64,000 nucleotides of DNA from Bin87 sp965221295 (GCA_965221295.1 OZ244879.1:1302001-1366000), one strand, 5' to 3'; shown: positions 1-8,802, counted from the first letter of the stretch. Translations and numbers: made by a program. The notes: generated from the letters alone by a model not told the origin.

Positions 1-95
1 TTGTTCCAGTAGGTATCGCCAACGATGTCGGTCCGGCCGTCGTCGTTGGTGTCGAAGTCCAAATCCGCCGTCAGTTCATAGCCCCTGCACCCTTC
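1..95. repeat. Intragenic direct repeat, copy 1 (copy 2 at 1219-1313)
   Basis: Bases 1-95 match 1219-1313 with only a few substitutions. Both copies encode the same minus-strand module, including TNDDGRTDIVGDTYWN. This is duplication inside the GLUG protein gene, not a mobile element. Confidence 0.85.
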
Positions 96-1586
96 GTCGT
101 GAGGGCATCCCATGCCAATAGCGGCTTTTGGAAATGGGGTCAGGTATTTCGATGCGTTCTCGGCTTTGTCGCTGTCGCCGCTGCCGTTGAGGTCCCAACG
201 CATGGCGTCGAATTGGGCCAGAGTGGCGACCTCAATCAGGCCGTTGTCGTCGGTGTCGTAGTCTGTCCGCTGGGAGCCAACCTCCAGCGCCGTCCGAGTA
301 CCGTCGCCGTCGAAATCTATCTTCAGCGCCGGATACTGCACCGGCCCACCGAAGTCCCACTTGGCGGCGCTCCAGGAGGCGTAGATGCCGGTATGGCTGG
401 TGGGAGCCTGCAACTCAGCGGTCGTCTTGGCCGTCCCGCCGGCGCTCATGGTTTGACCGCTGGTCTGGGTGTCCCAGTAGCTGTCGGTTATGGTCCCGGA
501 GGCGTTGCTGCCCAGCAACCCGCCGACCGCCGGTACGATGCTGGCGTCGGAGACAGTTCCGGACACGGCGCCGATGGCGTAAGTATTCGTGATCGAGCCG
601 TTGAAGTTGATGCCCACCAGTCCACCGGCCAGCACATTGCTGCCGTCGCCGGTGATGGTCGCGGTCACCGCTCCCGTTGCGTAAGAGGCCACTATGGGGC
701 CGGTGGCGTTGCTGCCCACCAGCCCGCCGACCGCCACGATGGTTCCGTGGCCGGTGGCCGTTCCGGTGACGGCGCCAGCCGCCAGGGTGACACTCAGCTC
801 GCCGGCGTCGTTGCTGCCCACCAGGCCGCCCACGTTGTCGCGTCCCGATACGGAAGCGCTGGAGTAGCTGTCCTCAATCGGCGCATAGTTGGCCCCGACC
901 AGGCCGCCCACGTTGTCGCCTCCCGTCACCGATCCGGTGGCGGAAATCAACGAGAGCTTCGCCTCGTTGTAGCCCACCAGCAGGCCGACGTGCCTGGCGC
1001 TGCTGGATCCGTTGACCCGCGCGTTCTCCAACTTTACGTTTCTGATGGCGTTATCGTTCTCTTCTTCGCCATCGGCGTAGCCGAACAGGCCGAGATAGTC
1101 CGAAGCGCCGCCGCTGATGAACAGATTGCTGATGGTGTGGCCGTTGCCGTCGAATATCGTGTTGAACTCAGCGCCGTCGTTTTCGTCGTAAGTTCCGATG
1201 GGCGTCCAACCGCTTCCGTTGTTCCAGTAGGTGTCGCCAACGATGTCGGTCCGGCCGTCGTCGTTGGTATCGAAGTCCAAATCCGCCGTCAGTTCATATC
1301 CCTTGCACCCGTCGTCAGGGCACCCCATTCCGGTCTCCGGGTTGGGGAAGGCCGCCACGTAATCTGCGCTGTCGCTAGGCCCAGCCACCCCGTTGCCGTC
1401 CGTGTCCCAGCGCATGGCGTTGAGCTGGGCCAGGGTGGAAACATCGATCAGGCCGTCATTGTCGATGTCGTAGTCCACTGTGGAGCCTTGGCCGGCGGCG
1501 CTGCCGGCGAACATCGCCCCAGCTGCGATGACCAGCAACGCAACCATGGCAACCCAGATGGAGATTCGGCGGTGAATACTGACCAT
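1..1586 (-). CDS. Exported GLUG-motif repeat protein, C-terminus beyond the left edge
   Basis: Reading the minus strand from ATG 1586 gives an open frame that runs off the window. GGAGG lies seven bases upstream of the ATG. Residues about 7-27 form a hydrophobic signal segment ending near Ala-Gly-Gln. It is followed by an acidic module containing DYDIDNDGLIDV and a Cys-containing GMGCPDDGCKGYELTADLDF stretch. About six GLUG-type repeats follow (cores GGLVG, GGLLG) between about 450 and 1000. A second copy of the acidic module starts near 240 and continues off the edge. GLUG repeats are found in secreted or adhesive bacterial proteins; the specific role is unknown. The long plus-strand frame over it is a shadow. 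Confidence 0.8.
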   Translation of the reverse strand, partial: MVSIHRRISIWVAMVALLVIAAGAMFAGSAAGQGSTVDYDIDNDGLIDVSTLAQLNAMRWDTDGNGVAGPSDSADYVAAFPNPETGMGCPDDGCKGYELTADLDFDTNDDGRTDIVGDTYWNNGSGWTPIGTYDENDGAEFNTIFDGNGHTISNLFISGGASDYLGLFGYADGEEENDNAIRNVKLENARVNGSSSARHVGLLVGYNEAKLSLISATGSVTGGDNVGGLVGANYAPIEDSYSSASVSGRDNVGGLVGSNDAGELSVTLAAGAVTGTATGHGTIVAVGGLVGSNATGPIVASYATGAVTATITGDGSNVLAGGLVGINFNGSITNTYAIGAVSGTVSDASIVPAVGGLLGSNASGTITDSYWDTQTSGQTMSAGGTAKTTAELQAPTSHTGIYASWSAAKWDFGGPVQYPALKIDFDGDGTRTALEVGSQRTDYDTDDNGLIEVATLAQFDAMRWDLNGSGDSDKAENASKYLTPFPKAAIGMGCPHDEGCRGYELTADLDFDTNDDGRTDIVGDTYWN

Positions 1587-1849
1587 AGGGTTGCCTCCGA
1601 TAAGGACATCAAGACGTTTGCTGCGATTTCGACGCACGCTCGATTCTATGGCAGGTTGTGAACCTCCGCAACACCATTTCAGAAATTGAGGCACTCGGCG
1701 TTCATTCCGGCCTGCTCCCCAGGCTCGAAGGGACAAGCCGCGACCCCGCCGCCCCACCCGCTGGCAAGGGGGCAGCGACCAGAGCCTCGGGCCAGCAAAC
1801 GTCCCGTCGCCAAGCTAGGCGGAAGCCTCATTCCACGTAGCGGACGTTC
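1587..1849. other. Intergenic, no recognisable gene
   Basis: This gap lies between the divergent GLUG gene and the restriction-helicase remnant. Short open frames exist on both strands, but I recognise nothing in them. The Walker A end of the helicase should lie here or further upstream and is not visible. Confidence 0.5.
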
Positions 1850-3440
1850 TTGGGGCGGGCCTTGCCGCCGTGGACGGACGGCTTGGAGCATCCCTACCGG
1901 CAGATGCTGGAATTGGGAAGCGGCGGCCGGGTCAAGCTGCTGGAAAAGGACGATCCATTCACCCGGTCGGACGTCGAGAACTATCTGTGCGTCATGCTGC
2001 TGATGCTGCCCGCCGCCAACCGCCAGAAGGGCCGCGACTTTCTGCGGATGTTCCGGGATTCGGGCCGGTACCCAACGCTGTTCCCCGACAGCGACGACCC
2101 GCTGGGCGACGCCACGTTGCTCAACGATGACCCGGAACTGGAGCGGGTTTCCGAAGGCGGGCCGGTCAAGCACAGCCTGTTCAACGCCTTCAAGAAGCTG
2201 CGCCCCGTGGTGGCGCTGGACGAAGCCCACAAGGCCTACGGCGCCCGCAACGCCGGGGCCAACGCGGAGTTTGCCCGCTCCGTGAGCCGCCTGGACCCCC
2301 GCATGGTCATCGAACTGTCGGCCACCCCCAACCGGGGCATCAGCAACCTGCTGGTGGACATCACCGGCGTTGAACTGAAGAGCGAGGAGATGATCAAGCT
2401 GCCAGTGCAGGTGTCTTCCGACGGTGGCGTTGATTGGAAGGACACCTTGGCCCAAGCCTACGACCAGTTGGAACGGTTGAACCAAGAGGCCGAATCCCTT
2501 CAGGCCAATGGCGGGGAATACATCCGGCCCATTGCGGTGGTGCGGGTGGAGCGCACCGGCAAGGACCAGCGGGACGGCGAGCGGGTTCACTCTGAGGACG
2601 TGCGGGAGTACCTGGTCCGGCAACTGGGCGTTCCCGAAAATGCCGTCGCCGTGAAGTCCTCGGAACTGGACGAACTGGGCCGGGAGGACTTGCTCTCCGA
2701 GTTGTCGCCGTTCCGCTGGGTCATCACCCGGGCGGCATTGATGGAGGGATGGGACTGCCCCTTCGCCTACCTGCTGGTGATGCTGGACAACACCAGCGCC
2801 CAGCGCGCCATCACCCAACTGGTTGGGAGAGTCATGCGCCAGCCCTACGCCCGGCGCACTGGGCGGCAGTCGCTGGACCAGCGCTACGTCCACTGCTGGA
2901 ACACCCGGGTGAGCGACGCGGTGGAGCAGGTGAAGCAGGGCCTGGAAGAGGAAGGCCTGACCGGCCTGGGGGACGAGGTGACCAGCGCCTCGGCGGAGAT
3001 GCAGAGGGTCACCATCCATCGTCGGGAGCGATTCAAGGGTAAGGAGATATTTCTGCCCAAAGTGTTGCACCGGGACGGCGACGGCTGGGTGGAACTGGAC
3101 TACCAGGCCCACATCCTGCCCGGCATAAACTAGCAGTCAATCCAGGCGCCGGAGCCTACCGACAGCCAACCTGACCGAACCATTCGGCAAACAGCCAGCG
3201 TGGACGTGGGGGAAGCGCCCGTTTTTCACGCCGAGGTGGACCTGGTGATTGACAAGCAGGTGCAGGTCAGCTGGTTGCCCGTCGGCTGGCGGACATTATT
3301 CCCAATCCATGGCAGGCGGCGGGCATCGTCCAGCAGTACCTGGGCACACTCCGGTCTGGCAGATTATCCGACGAAGGCATCTACGACCGACGGTCATTCC
3401 TGTCGCGCGATGTCGCCCAGATTGGGAGGGTTCTGCATCG
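1850..3440 (+). pseudogene. Type III restriction enzyme Res subunit (SF2 helicase), decayed fragment
   Basis: The frame opening at TTG 1850 gives about 427 residues. They contain the Walker B box LDEAH, motif III SATPN and a motif VI-like QLVGRVMRQP. All are typical of the helicase core of Res subunits, which translocate on DNA with a Mod methyltransferase. The N-terminal Walker A part is missing. The frame is stopped by TAG at 3131-3133, yet homologous-looking sequence continues in frame (EAPVFHAEVDLVIDKQVQ). A frameshift near 3280 then moves it to another frame (WQAAGIVQQYLGTLRSG, then DRRSFLSRDVAQIGRVLH). No mod gene lies beside it. Loss of the 5' end plus a stop plus a frameshift indicates a dead gene. 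Confidence 0.8.
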
Positions 3441-3588
3441 GCATGGTTTTCTCCACCCCAGATTAGCCGTCTGGCGGCTTACGCCACAGTCGGATCGAAA
3501 GTTGTGGTTTACAGCCGTTGTCAGCCAGCTTACGATTGACCTATGCCACATTGAGTCATACCATTAGCTAATCAATTGGCTGAGGATC

Positions 3589-3828
3589 ATGAGCATGGCA
3601 ACGGTGAACGTACATGAGGCGAAGACCAACCTGTCGCGCCTTCTGGCCCGGGTTGAGGCGGGAGAGGAAGTGGTTATTGCCCGCAATGGCAAGCGAGTGG
3701 CCAGGCTGGTCAGCGTTCCAGAGCGCGGCAAACGTCAGTTTGGCTCCATGAAGGGGTTGATTGCCCTCGACGACAGCTTTTTTGACCCTCTGCCCGATGA
3801 GGAGTTGGCTGCTTGGGAGGGCAAGTAA
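3589..3828 (+). CDS. Phd/YefM-family type II antitoxin
   Basis: This encodes a 79-residue protein. The N-terminal half (VNVHEAKTNLSRLLARVEAG then EVVIARNGKRVARLV) is the canonical Phd/YefM DNA-binding and dimerisation fold. The C-terminal tail is acidic and would bind the toxin. ATG 3589 follows GAGG closely; ATG 3595 is an alternative with better spacing. Such antitoxins repress their own promoter and neutralise a PIN or RelE-type toxin. Here the downstream toxin is only a stump, so the antitoxin is probably orphaned. Confidence 0.85.
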   Translation: MSMATVNVHEAKTNLSRLLARVEAGEEVVIARNGKRVARLVSVPERGKRQFGSMKGLIALDDSFFDPLPDEELAAWEGK

Positions 3829-3831
3829 GCC

Positions 3832-3891
3832 TTGCGAGTGCTACCCTACACCCATGTCCTCATCCTTTTGAACCAACCTGAGTGGATATAA
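3832..3891 (+). pseudogene. Truncated PIN-domain (VapC-like) toxin remnant
   Basis: Three bases after the antitoxin stop, TTG 3832 opens a 19-codon frame (LRVLPYTHVLILLNQPEWI) ending in TAA. It matches the first strand of PIN toxins, usually of the form MRLLLDTHVLLWWL. The first catalytic Asp of that motif is replaced (PYTH in place of LDTH). The frame dies at once, and the remaining roughly 110 residues of a PIN domain are not recognisable downstream. I read it as the broken partner of the preceding antitoxin. Confidence 0.6.
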
Positions 3892-3997
3892 AGAAGTGGT
3901 CAGGGAAGAGTTGCGGAATACATCGAACGGGCAATCCAAACTCAACTTGGCGGCCCTCGAGTTCGAGACCAGTTGAGGCACCGGCCAGCATCGCCGG

Positions 3998-4291
3998 CTA
4001 CCGCAAAGCAGCCGTGAGGTCCTCGACTTCGATGTCCTCGGTCTGCTCCCGGATCTGCCACAGGTCGTAGGCTGTCTGCATACCCAACCACGTCTCCGGC
4101 GTGGAGCCGAAGGCCCGCGAAAGGCGGATGGACATCTCCACCGATACGCCTGCCTTCCCGTTCACCAGGTCGGATAGGGCCTGACGGGTTACCCCCAAGC
4201 CCTGGGCGGCGCGGGTTACCGTCAGGCCCAGAGGCTCCAAGCACTCGTAACGGACGATCTCGCCGGGATGGGGCGGGTTCTGCATCGGCAT
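3998..4291 (-). CDS. higA: HigA-like antitoxin, XRE-type helix-turn-helix
   Basis: The product has about 97 residues. It starts MPMQNPPHPGEIVRYE, then an XRE helix-turn-helix (VTRAAQGLGVTRQALSDLVN) and a conserved TWLGMQTAYDLW segment, all typical of the VapI/HigA family. GAGGAAAACCC precedes ATG 4291, which is preferred over in-frame codons further upstream. It follows the HigB-like gene by 13 bases on the same strand, the inverted toxin-first order usual for higBA. The antitoxin would repress the operon and block the toxin. Confidence 0.88.
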   Translation of the reverse strand: MPMQNPPHPGEIVRYECLEPLGLTVTRAAQGLGVTRQALSDLVNGKAGVSVEMSIRLSRAFGSTPETWLGMQTAYDLWQIREQTEDIEVEDLTAALR

Positions 4292-4304
4292 TGGGTTTTC
4301 CTCC

Positions 4305-4583
4305 TCAGTGATAATCCGTGTAATCAACGTCAACTGGGTGGCCGTCCTCGAATCTGAAGGTTACCCGCCAGTTTCCCGACACGGAAACAGCATAGTGGCC
4401 AGCGAGTTGGCCCGCTAGGGGATGTAGCCGAAACCCCGGCAGGTCCATGTCCTGGGGCTTGCTGCTCCGGTCCAGCATAGCTAGGATGCGGGTCAGCTTT
4501 CCGACATGCTCTGGAGCGACTCTTCGACCTCCTCTCCCGTCATAGAGTGACTTCAGGCCCCGATGTTTGAACGACTGGATCAC
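4305..4583 (-). CDS. higB: HigB-like toxin, RelE/ParE superfamily mRNA interferase
   Basis: From GTG 4583 the protein begins VIQSFKHRGLKSLYDG and continues with VGKLTRILAMLDRSSKPQDM and WRVTFRFEDGHPVDVDYTDYH. This is the standard layout of HigB (plasmid killer) proteins, about 92 residues. The start is placed here because family members begin at this segment; the upstream extension looks non-coding. HigB toxins cleave mRNA on the ribosome. All family hallmark segments are present, so this pair looks intact, unlike the Phd/PIN pair next to it. Confidence 0.87.
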   Translation of the reverse strand: MIQSFKHRGLKSLYDGRGGRRVAPEHVGKLTRILAMLDRSSKPQDMDLPGFRLHPLAGQLAGHYAVSVSGNWRVTFRFEDGHPVDVDYTDYH

Positions 4584-4756
4584 AATGGCAGTGTAGGGCG
4601 TAGCCTGTCGCTTGTCAATGGACAACGATCTGGCACCCGCTTGGCAGCTACAACGCCACCACTAGCTCGAAGGTTCTGGTTATTGCTGCTTTTGGCCAGC
4701 CATCGTGGATAAAATCGAGAACCTTCGTGATCAGGTTCGCATTGGCTGGCTAACTT

Positions 4757-4780
4757 CGGGGCTGCAGGAATGCAGCCCCG
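4757..4780. terminator. Perfect 10-bp hairpin, possible terminator
   Basis: The arms 4757-4766 and 4771-4780 are perfectly complementary around a GGAA tetraloop. On the plus strand they are followed by a T-rich stretch (TTCATGTTTT). It lies between the divergent higBA and RHH/PIN pairs, where no obvious upstream plus-strand gene needs it, so it may be a leftover of a lost gene. Confidence 0.4.
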
Positions 4781-4927
4781 TTCATGTTTTGCCTCCCCCT
4801 GCCTGTAGCTCCTCCCGTGAACCGCAAATGCTGCGTATTTCCGCCTGCGGTTTGAAGGCTCGCGGGCCAACAAGTACAATTGGGGCAATATACGTACACT
4901 GTGGCCCACGACGCAGGCGTAGCTACC

Positions 4928-5155
4928 ATGAAGCAGAAGCTGACCATCACCGTCGATGCCGACCTCTTGCCCATCGCCAAGCGGTACGCTCGCGCACGGG
5001 GTGTATCCCTGTCGTCTCTCATTGAGCAGTCGCTCCGTTCCATGGCCGGCGAACCTCAGGAGAGCTTTGCCACCCGATGGCGGGGAGCCTTCGTCGCGGC
5101 GGAGCGCGAGAACGAACCACGATATGAGGCCCTGGCGAAGAAGTACCTGCAATGA
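4928..5155 (+). CDS. Ribbon-helix-helix-type antitoxin paired with PIN toxin
   Basis: The product has 75 residues from ATG 4928. It begins MKQKLTITVDADLLPIAKRY followed by ARARGVSLSSLIEQSLRSM, a strand-helix-helix pattern of small DNA-binding antitoxins. The C-terminal region is charged. Its last four bases (ATGA) are shared with the start of the PIN gene, indicating translational coupling. It should repress its own promoter and bind the toxin. Confidence 0.75.
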   Translation: MKQKLTITVDADLLPIAKRYARARGVSLSSLIEQSLRSMAGEPQESFATRWRGAFVAAERENEPRYEALAKKYLQ

Positions 5156-5559
5156 TTCTGCTGGGCACCGATGCCCTGATCGACGTGGCCCTGGACCGGC
5201 AGCTGCACTCTGTCCCAGCGACTCAACTTCTGGACCGTATCGAGCACGGCGCCGAGGACGCCTTCGTAGCTTGGCATTCGCTGTCCAATTTCTACTACCT
5301 GGTTTCGCCGACGCGCGGCGGTGAGGACGCCAGATCCTTCATCCTGGAGCTAATCCGGTTCGTCAGCGTCGCAACCACCGACACTGAAGGTATCCGGTAC
5401 GCGGCGCAATTGCCGATGTCGGAAATTGAGGACGCCATGCAGGTGGCGGCAGGCCGGGCCTGTGGGGCTCGCTACATCGTGACGCGCAACGTCAGGGACT
5501 ATCGGAACTCTCCGATCCCGGCGCTAATGCCGCAAGAAGCCCTGACTGAACTGTTCTGA
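5152..5559 (+). CDS. PIN-domain ribonuclease toxin (VapC-like)
   Basis: The product is 135 residues, a full-length single PIN domain. MILLGTDALIDVAL carries the first acidic residue and HSLSNFYYLVSP the second helix. EIEDAMQVAAGRACGARYIV then TRNVRDY supply the later acidic cluster and terminal strand. PIN toxins are magnesium-dependent RNases that cut tRNA or rRNA. It overlaps the antitoxin by ATGA. No truncation is seen, so the pair is probably functional. Confidence 0.82.
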   Translation: MILLGTDALIDVALDRQLHSVPATQLLDRIEHGAEDAFVAWHSLSNFYYLVSPTRGGEDARSFILELIRFVSVATTDTEGIRYAAQLPMSEIEDAMQVAAGRACGARYIVTRNVRDYRNSPIPALMPQEALTELF

Positions 5560-5889
5560 ATGCTCGATGGAGACCATTTGTCGGTCTGGAACGAAAGAGG
5601 GGTAGGTGAACATGACCTCTGGCTCCGCCCAACAGATACTGGTAAACCTCGAAGCCCCTTTTGGTCCGGGGCGCCCTTTTGGTCTTCTTCTCTAGGATAT
5701 GCGCCACAGCGCATGTAGTAGGCGTATTGCCCCTCTTGGATTCTTGGCCAACCAGAGCCAAGCGCCTGTTCTTGGTGTCCTAACTAGACAACATCACCGA
5801 AGGTTGCTCCAAATGAGCCTACTGACGGGACGAGACTTTGATGGGGGTAACCCGGAATGACCAGGGCCAGAGCCGGTCGTGGCGGCTTA
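5560..5889. other. Intergenic, nothing recognised
   Basis: About 330 bases separate the PIN toxin from exonuclease III. A minus-strand open frame with Lys/Arg-rich codons (RAPRTKRGFEVYQYLLGG) crosses this gap and enters the PIN gene. I cannot assign it and treat it as non-coding. Confidence 0.4.
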
Positions 5890-5898
5890 TGCTATAAT
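5890..5898 (+). promoter_or_regulatory. Extended -10 promoter of exonuclease III
   Basis: TGCTATAAT matches an extended -10 element (TG-N-TATAAT) and ends 31 bases before the ATG at 5930. No good -35 is visible, as expected for extended -10 promoters. Confidence 0.55.
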
Positions 5899-5929
5899 CC
5901 GGCCAAATCCATTATTGGCAGGATAGTTT

Positions 5930-6691
5930 ATGCGTCTCATATCTTGGAACGTCAACGGCATCAGGGCCGCTCACAAAAAGGGTTTTCTGGAGTGGTTTGA
6001 GGCGCAAGAGCCGGATGTCTTGTGCATTCAGGAAACCAAGGCTCACGAGCATCAGATTCCGGGAGAGTTGAGGGAGGTGGAGGGCTATTCCTCATGGTTC
6101 ACTACGCCCGAACGCAAGGGGTACAGCGGTGTGGGACTGTACAGCCGCATCGCGCCTCGCAGCGTGAGCTTTGGCCTTGGCGTTGAGCGATTCGACGTTG
6201 AAGGACGCGTCGTTGTCGCCGATTTCGATGACTTCGTTTTTCTGGGCATATACTTCCCCAATGGCAAACGCTCCGCCGATCGCCTGCGCTACAAGATTGA
6301 GTTCTACGATGCCTTCCTGAGCTATGTGGATAACCTCAGACAACAGGGCCGAAACGTCGTTGTCTGCGGCGACGTGAACACCGCCCACAAGGAAATCGAC
6401 CTGGCCCGCCCCAAGCAAAACGAAAAGATATCCGGCTTCCTCCCAGAAGAACGCGCTTGGATGGATACCTTCTTGGAGCATGGCTATGTGGATACTTTCC
6501 GCCAGTTCAACCAGGAACCCGGCCACTATAGCTGGTGGGACCAGATGACGCGGGCTCGCGAACGCAACGTTGGCTGGCGTATCGACTACTTCTTTACCGA
6601 CTGCGACCTGGCGCCCAGACTGGTGGATGCTTTTCTTCAGCCTGATGTGATGGGCTCCGACCACTGTCCGGTGGGTATCGAGCTTTCCTGA
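5930..6691 (+). CDS. xth: Exodeoxyribonuclease III (AP endonuclease)
   Basis: The product is 253 residues, normal for ExoIII. It has the EEP-family signatures SWNVNGIRAAHKKGF at the N-terminus, LCIQETKA with the metal-binding Glu, GDVNTAHKEIDLARPK, and the C-terminal RIDYFF and GSDHCPV with the catalytic Asp-His. The enzyme cuts DNA 5' of abasic sites and degrades 3' ends in base-excision repair. It stands alone with its own promoter. It may act alongside the mutagenic polymerase genes 700 bases downstream, but it is not in one operon with them. Confidence 0.95.
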   Translation: MRLISWNVNGIRAAHKKGFLEWFEAQEPDVLCIQETKAHEHQIPGELREVEGYSSWFTTPERKGYSGVGLYSRIAPRSVSFGLGVERFDVEGRVVVADFDDFVFLGIYFPNGKRSADRLRYKIEFYDAFLSYVDNLRQQGRNVVVCGDVNTAHKEIDLARPKQNEKISGFLPEERAWMDTFLEHGYVDTFRQFNQEPGHYSWWDQMTRARERNVGWRIDYFFTDCDLAPRLVDAFLQPDVMGSDHCPVGIELS

Positions 6692-7343
6692 ATCTTGGCA
6701 AACTTGGAGACCCATGGGGGGATGGATCACTCGGCGCGCCTACATTTGTTCATACATGGTCGCTGATTTCCATTGGGGATGTCCAGGTGGCGGTAGATAG
6801 CCCCTTCCGGTTCTCCACTGCTCTGCGCTGATCCGTCCCGCGAGGCAACCGCCGCTCTGGAAGCAGGGCAAGCCATCGCTGCCGAACGAAGCGCGTTTTA
6901 TCGGAGCAGTGGATCCGTATTGGCCTGCGGGAGCCGGCGTCGCTGCTGTGCCGCCCGTTGAAGCCGTTGCTGGACGCCAGGCAGCGTTGGTGGGTGAAAG
7001 CGGCGCGAATGGCAGCGCGCTCGGTCAGGAACTCATGCAGGCGAGGGTCCGGGGCCGGCTCGCTGGTTGCTGAACGTGAAACGCCGCGCATGGTGGACTC
7101 TTGGCGAGGGCCGCCTTCCGCGGATGCGGAAAAAATTCGGCCGGTTGGGGCGATGTTCCAGGACAGCCGGTAGGTTGCCTCGAGTAAACCGGGGTCGGGC
7201 CGAAATAGGAGGCAGAATCGCCCAGTTCCGCGAAAGAGGCTGATTCCGGCGCGCGTGAATCTACCCTGACAAGCGCGTGTTTTTGCTCCGTAATGGCGGC
7301 GCATCCGGTGGTTGCCGGATTGGTGACAGCAACCTGTTGCGCA
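6692..7343. other. Gap of about 650 bases, no convincing gene
   Basis: Open frames cover this stretch on both strands, including two minus-strand frames that run into imuB. None shows a family signature. ImuA or LexA would be expected upstream of imuB in many genomes, and I see no trace of either here. Confidence 0.45.
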
Positions 7344-7359
7344 TAGCACGAACGTGCTA
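7344..7359. promoter_or_regulatory. Palindrome before imuB, candidate SOS operator
   Basis: TAGCACG-AA-CGTGCTA is a perfect 7-2-7 inverted repeat whose right end is 14 bases before the imuB GTG. imuB-dnaE2 cassettes are commonly LexA-controlled. The sequence is not the E. coli or Bacillus LexA box, so assignment to LexA is inference from position and symmetry. Confidence 0.45.
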
Positions 7360-7373
7360 ATAGCATTGGATGT

Positions 7374-8801
7374 GTGGACTTTTCCGTCAACGCCAAACTC
7401 ACTGGCTGCCTGCTGGCGACGCATCTGCCGGTCAAGGCGGAACTGCAACGCCGGCCGGAATTGGTGGGCCGTCCGCTGATCATCACCAGCGGCGAGACCA
7501 GGCGGCCGGTCGTGCTGGACGCTTCCCCGGAAGCGACGGGCGTGGCCGCCGGGCAGACCGTTGCCCAAGCCCTATCTTGTTGCCAGGGCGCCGTCGCATT
7601 GCCGGTTGACTTGGCGTACCTTTCTGAGGTCAACGACCGCGTGATGGCGACGCTGTACACGGTTGTGGACCGGATTGAGGCCGCCGACTGGGGCGTTTTC
7701 TACCTGGACTTGGCTGGCATGGCCGCCATGTACGGCGGCGTGGACGGTCTCGCCGAGACGTTGCTGTCGGCTGGAGAACAGTGGCTGCGTCTGCGGTTGG
7801 GCGTCGGCATGGGCAAATTTCCCGCTTACTGCGCGGCGCTTCAGGCCGATGTCGGCGGATGGCGACAGGTTCCCGCTGACGCCGGTCGCTGGCTGTCGGA
7901 ATTTTCCGTGTCGCGCCTGCCCTTGGCGCGGAGCGTGGTCGAACGTTTGAAGGGGTTCGACCTGCGCAGTCTCGGCGACGTGGCGCAGCTTCCACCGTCG
8001 GCATTGGAACAGTATTTGGGGCTGGAGGGCGCGCGGGCCTGGAGGCTGGCTCGGGGCGTTGACCCGGAACCCGTGGTTCCCACTCCGTTGCCGGAACGAC
8101 TTGCGGAGTCGCTGGAGTTTCCCTTTCCGATGGACACCGTTTCGGGCATTGAGGCTGGCGTCAACTCCTTGGCGGAACGGCTATGGCATTCCGGCTCCTT
8201 GCGGTCGCGTTGCGTTGGCGACGCCATCCTTCAGGGCGAGTTGCTGACCGGCGGCGACTGGCGGTTTGAGCGCGTATTGCGGCAGCCGGCGGCTTCCCCG
8301 GACGCTCTGGCTCGGGCCTTGCTGGCGGGATTGGGCGCCCATAGCTCCGGAGGCGGCGATCGTTGGCCGGGAGGTCCGCTATTGAATCTTTCGCTGACGG
8401 TGGGAGCTCTCACGACCGAGACTGGGCGGCAGGCCACTATTTGGCGGCAAGAACGTGTGGTGGCTGGACGCGAGGTGGCCGGCGGGGAACGCCTGGCGGC
8501 CATGATTCCGGGATCGGCGATGCCGGAACGCCGTTGGGCCCTGGGCGCATCGCTGGCGCCACTCAATCTACCGGTCAAGGCGACTGTTGAGTCCGTGAAC
8601 GAGGTTCCCCGCAAAGTCCAGACCGATGGCCGGCGCTGGAGGCCGGTGGAGCAGGTGATTGACCTGTGGGAGGTGGATACTGAATGGTGGACGCCGGAGC
8701 CGGTGAAGCGTCGCTACTGGCGTCTGGCGCTGGCCGACGGCGGACTGCTGACCGTTTACCGCGACTTGGCTACCGGCCAATGGTTCCGGCAAGGCTACTG
8801 A
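7374..8801 (+). CDS. imuB: ImuB-like Y-family polymerase homologue
   Basis: The product is 475 residues from GTG 7374. The N-terminus (CLLATHLPVKAELQRRPEL then VGRPLII) is ImuB-like and lacks the acidic DxD-type catalytic motif of active Y-family polymerases. FYLDLAGMAAMYGG and a helix-hairpin-helix region near RLKGFDLRSLGDVAQLPPSA follow. The last 55 residues (WWTPEPVKRRYWRL then YRDLATGQWFRQ) form a separate conserved tail. ImuB is a non-catalytic adaptor linking the beta clamp, DnaE2 and lesion DNA. It is followed after one base by dnaE2, and no imuA is visible. The upstream palindrome suggests damage control. Confidence 0.9.
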   Translation: MDFSVNAKLTGCLLATHLPVKAELQRRPELVGRPLIITSGETRRPVVLDASPEATGVAAGQTVAQALSCCQGAVALPVDLAYLSEVNDRVMATLYTVVDRIEAADWGVFYLDLAGMAAMYGGVDGLAETLLSAGEQWLRLRLGVGMGKFPAYCAALQADVGGWRQVPADAGRWLSEFSVSRLPLARSVVERLKGFDLRSLGDVAQLPPSALEQYLGLEGARAWRLARGVDPEPVVPTPLPERLAESLEFPFPMDTVSGIEAGVNSLAERLWHSGSLRSRCVGDAILQGELLTGGDWRFERVLRQPAASPDALARALLAGLGAHSSGGGDRWPGGPLLNLSLTVGALTTETGRQATIWRQERVVAGREVAGGERLAAMIPGSAMPERRWALGASLAPLNLPVKATVESVNEVPRKVQTDGRRWRPVEQVIDLWEVDTEWWTPEPVKRRYWRLALADGGLLTVYRDLATGQWFRQGY

Positions 8802-8802
8802 C

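Noticed and set aside
99..1661. Plus-strand 520-residue open frame
   Set aside because: Composition is Gly/Val/Arg-rich with no family signature. The minus strand holds a clear exported GLUG protein with a ribosome site.
3131..3133. TAG in the restriction helicase as a pyrrolysine or recoded codon
   Set aside because: The gene is also truncated at the 5' end and frameshifted near 3280, so decay is the simpler reading. No pyl genes are seen.
7344..7359. Classical E. coli or Bacillus LexA box
   Set aside because: The palindrome fits neither CTGT-N8-ACAG nor the GAAC-N4-GTTC type, so it is reported only as a candidate operator of unknown class.
6692..7373. Hidden imuA or lexA gene upstream of imuB
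   Set aside because: No frame in this gap shows RecA-like Walker motifs or LexA Ser-Lys protease features.
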